The position numbers were made by a program, and so were the translations under genes. A stretch of 15,571 bases of DNA, from NCBI GenBank assembly GCA_005788585.1, contig SYBY01000516.1, positions 1 through 15,571 on the forward strand, in the 5' to 3' direction. The notes under the pieces were generated by a model. That model was given only the letters and a program-made list of their open reading frames with translations. It did no database searches and was not told where the DNA came from. The stretch is from Actinomycetota bacterium (GTDB lineage Bacteria; Actinomycetota; Thermoleophilia; Solirubrobacterales; Solirubrobacteraceae). This document shows positions 14,981 to 15,571 of this stretch, piece after piece (positions within the stretch are counted from its first letter, which is position 1; each line of letters starts with the position of its first letter).

Positions 14981-15571
14981 GTGCTCGTGGGCGCACCGAG
15001 GCATCTCTGGCTGGTCGTGGCCATGGCGCTGCCACTCTCAGGAGCCATCGCGGCGCCGGGCGCCGCGACCGAGCGGGCGGACATCGTCGGGGTGACGGCG
15101 TCGAGTTCCGCCCGCGGGGCGGGTGCCGAGCTCGCCGCTGACGGCCGCAGGGTGACGGTCTGGCGTGCGCGCCGGGCCGGTGCATGGTCGTGGCGCGCAC
15201 GCATCGCGCGCACAGCCAGCCTCGACCGCATGCGGGTGCTCTTCGCCCGCAGTGTCGATGACGTCGCGATCGCGGTTTCGATGGACGGCCGGCGCTTTCG
15301 CCACGTGCGCACCGTCGACCTTCGCCGGGGCACGTGGCGCACTGTCGGCCTGAAGGGAAGGCGAGCCCGGTTCGTCCGAATCTCGGGTCGGACGACGCGC
15401 CGGCCCGGTGGGTACCTGGCGGAGGTCCAGATACGGCTCCGTGCCGCGCCCGCTCAGGCGCCGCTGCCCGCCGGTCTGCTGGGGGTCGGGGCGAAACCGT
15501 TCAGCTTGCCGCCGCCTCCGTCGGCGCCGCCTCCTGTCGACCTGCCCGCGCCCGCGCCCGCGCCCGCGCCC
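14981..15571 (+). CDS. Secreted protein with beta domain and Pro/Ala linker (partial, runs off the right edge)
   Basis: An open frame of 197 codons from GTG reaches the window end without a stop. It opens with a signal peptide ('HLWLVVAMALPLSGAIAAPG'). A beta-rich domain follows whose core 'VSMDGRRFRHVRTVDLRRG' parallels 'VSSDGRRFRTVRTVRLTSG' in the hydrolase on the other strand, continuing with 'GRRARFVRISG' against 'GRRGTHVRLRAYG'. This recalls F5/8-type carbohydrate-binding modules. It then enters a Pro-rich segment ending in PAPAPAP. By analogy the missing part may hold a glycoside hydrolase or other catalytic domain, but nothing of it is visible. GTG 14981 is the first possible GTG after an in-frame stop; GTG 14987 is an alternative. 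It lies 18 bases after the GT4 gene. Confidence 0.75.
   Translation, partial: MLVGAPRHLWLVVAMALPLSGAIAAPGAATERADIVGVTASSSARGAGAELAADGRRVTVWRARRAGAWSWRARIARTASLDRMRVLFARSVDDVAIAVSMDGRRFRHVRTVDLRRGTWRTVGLKGRRARFVRISGRTTRRPGGYLAEVQIRLRAAPAQAPLPAGLLGVGAKPFSLPPPPSAPPPVDLPAPAPAPAP
15548..15571 (+). repeat. GCGCCC hexamer repeat at the window end
   Basis: About four tandem copies of the hexamer encode alternating Pro-Ala in the linker of the last secreted protein and continue to the edge. The true length is unknown. Confidence 0.75.

Overview
The window is very GC-rich coding DNA with strong G/C bias at third codon positions, GTG starts and several TANNNT -10 boxes placed almost on the start codon. 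Together with a modular type I polyketide synthase and surface-glycan genes, this suggests a high-GC actinobacterium. A soil lineage such as Thermoleophilia/Solirubrobacterales is possible, but that finer placement is only inference. No rRNA, tRNA, CRISPR array or insertion sequence was recognised.

Layout. (1) 1-3598, plus strand: the last module of a type I PKS (end of a probable DH, then KR, ACP, thioesterase) enters from the left. Nine bases after its stop comes an LpxL/HtrB-like acyltransferase. (2) 3547-4589, minus strand: a translationally coupled pair, a 78-residue CxxC protein and a 269-residue GT-A-like protein, whose 3' end overlaps the acyltransferase gene convergently. (3) 4596-7096, plus strand: a GT2 glycosyltransferase, a diverged GT2-like protein that has lost the acidic metal-binding motif, and a second GT2 enzyme. 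Two hairpins lie between the first two. (4) 7080-9701, minus strand: a large secreted clan GH-A-type glycoside hydrolase with an N-terminal beta domain and a Pro/Ala linker, convergent with the last GT2 gene over 17 bases. (5) 9893-13685, plus strand: a Wzx-type flippase, a GT-B glycosyltransferase and a membrane acyltransferase of the OafA type, followed by a strong stem-loop. (6) 13808-14962: a GT4 glycosyltransferase with its own probable near-leaderless promoter and an operator-like palindrome. (7) 14981 to the right edge: a second secreted protein with the same beta domain and Pro/Ala linker as the hydrolase, cut by the window end.

How it may fit together. Five recognisable or probable glycosyltransferases, one degenerate GT, a flippase, an O-acyltransferase and a secreted glycosidase are the parts of a Wzx-dependent cell-surface or exopolysaccharide pathway: sugars are added to a lipid carrier in the cytoplasm, the product is O-acylated and flipped, and the secreted hydrolase trims or releases polymer outside. 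No Wzy polymerase, initiating sugar-phosphate transferase or chain-length regulator is seen, so the locus probably continues beyond the window. The terminal PKS module and the LPLAT-like protein next door raise the possibility that a polyketide acyl chain is joined to a glycan or glycolipid. That link is inferred from proximity only.
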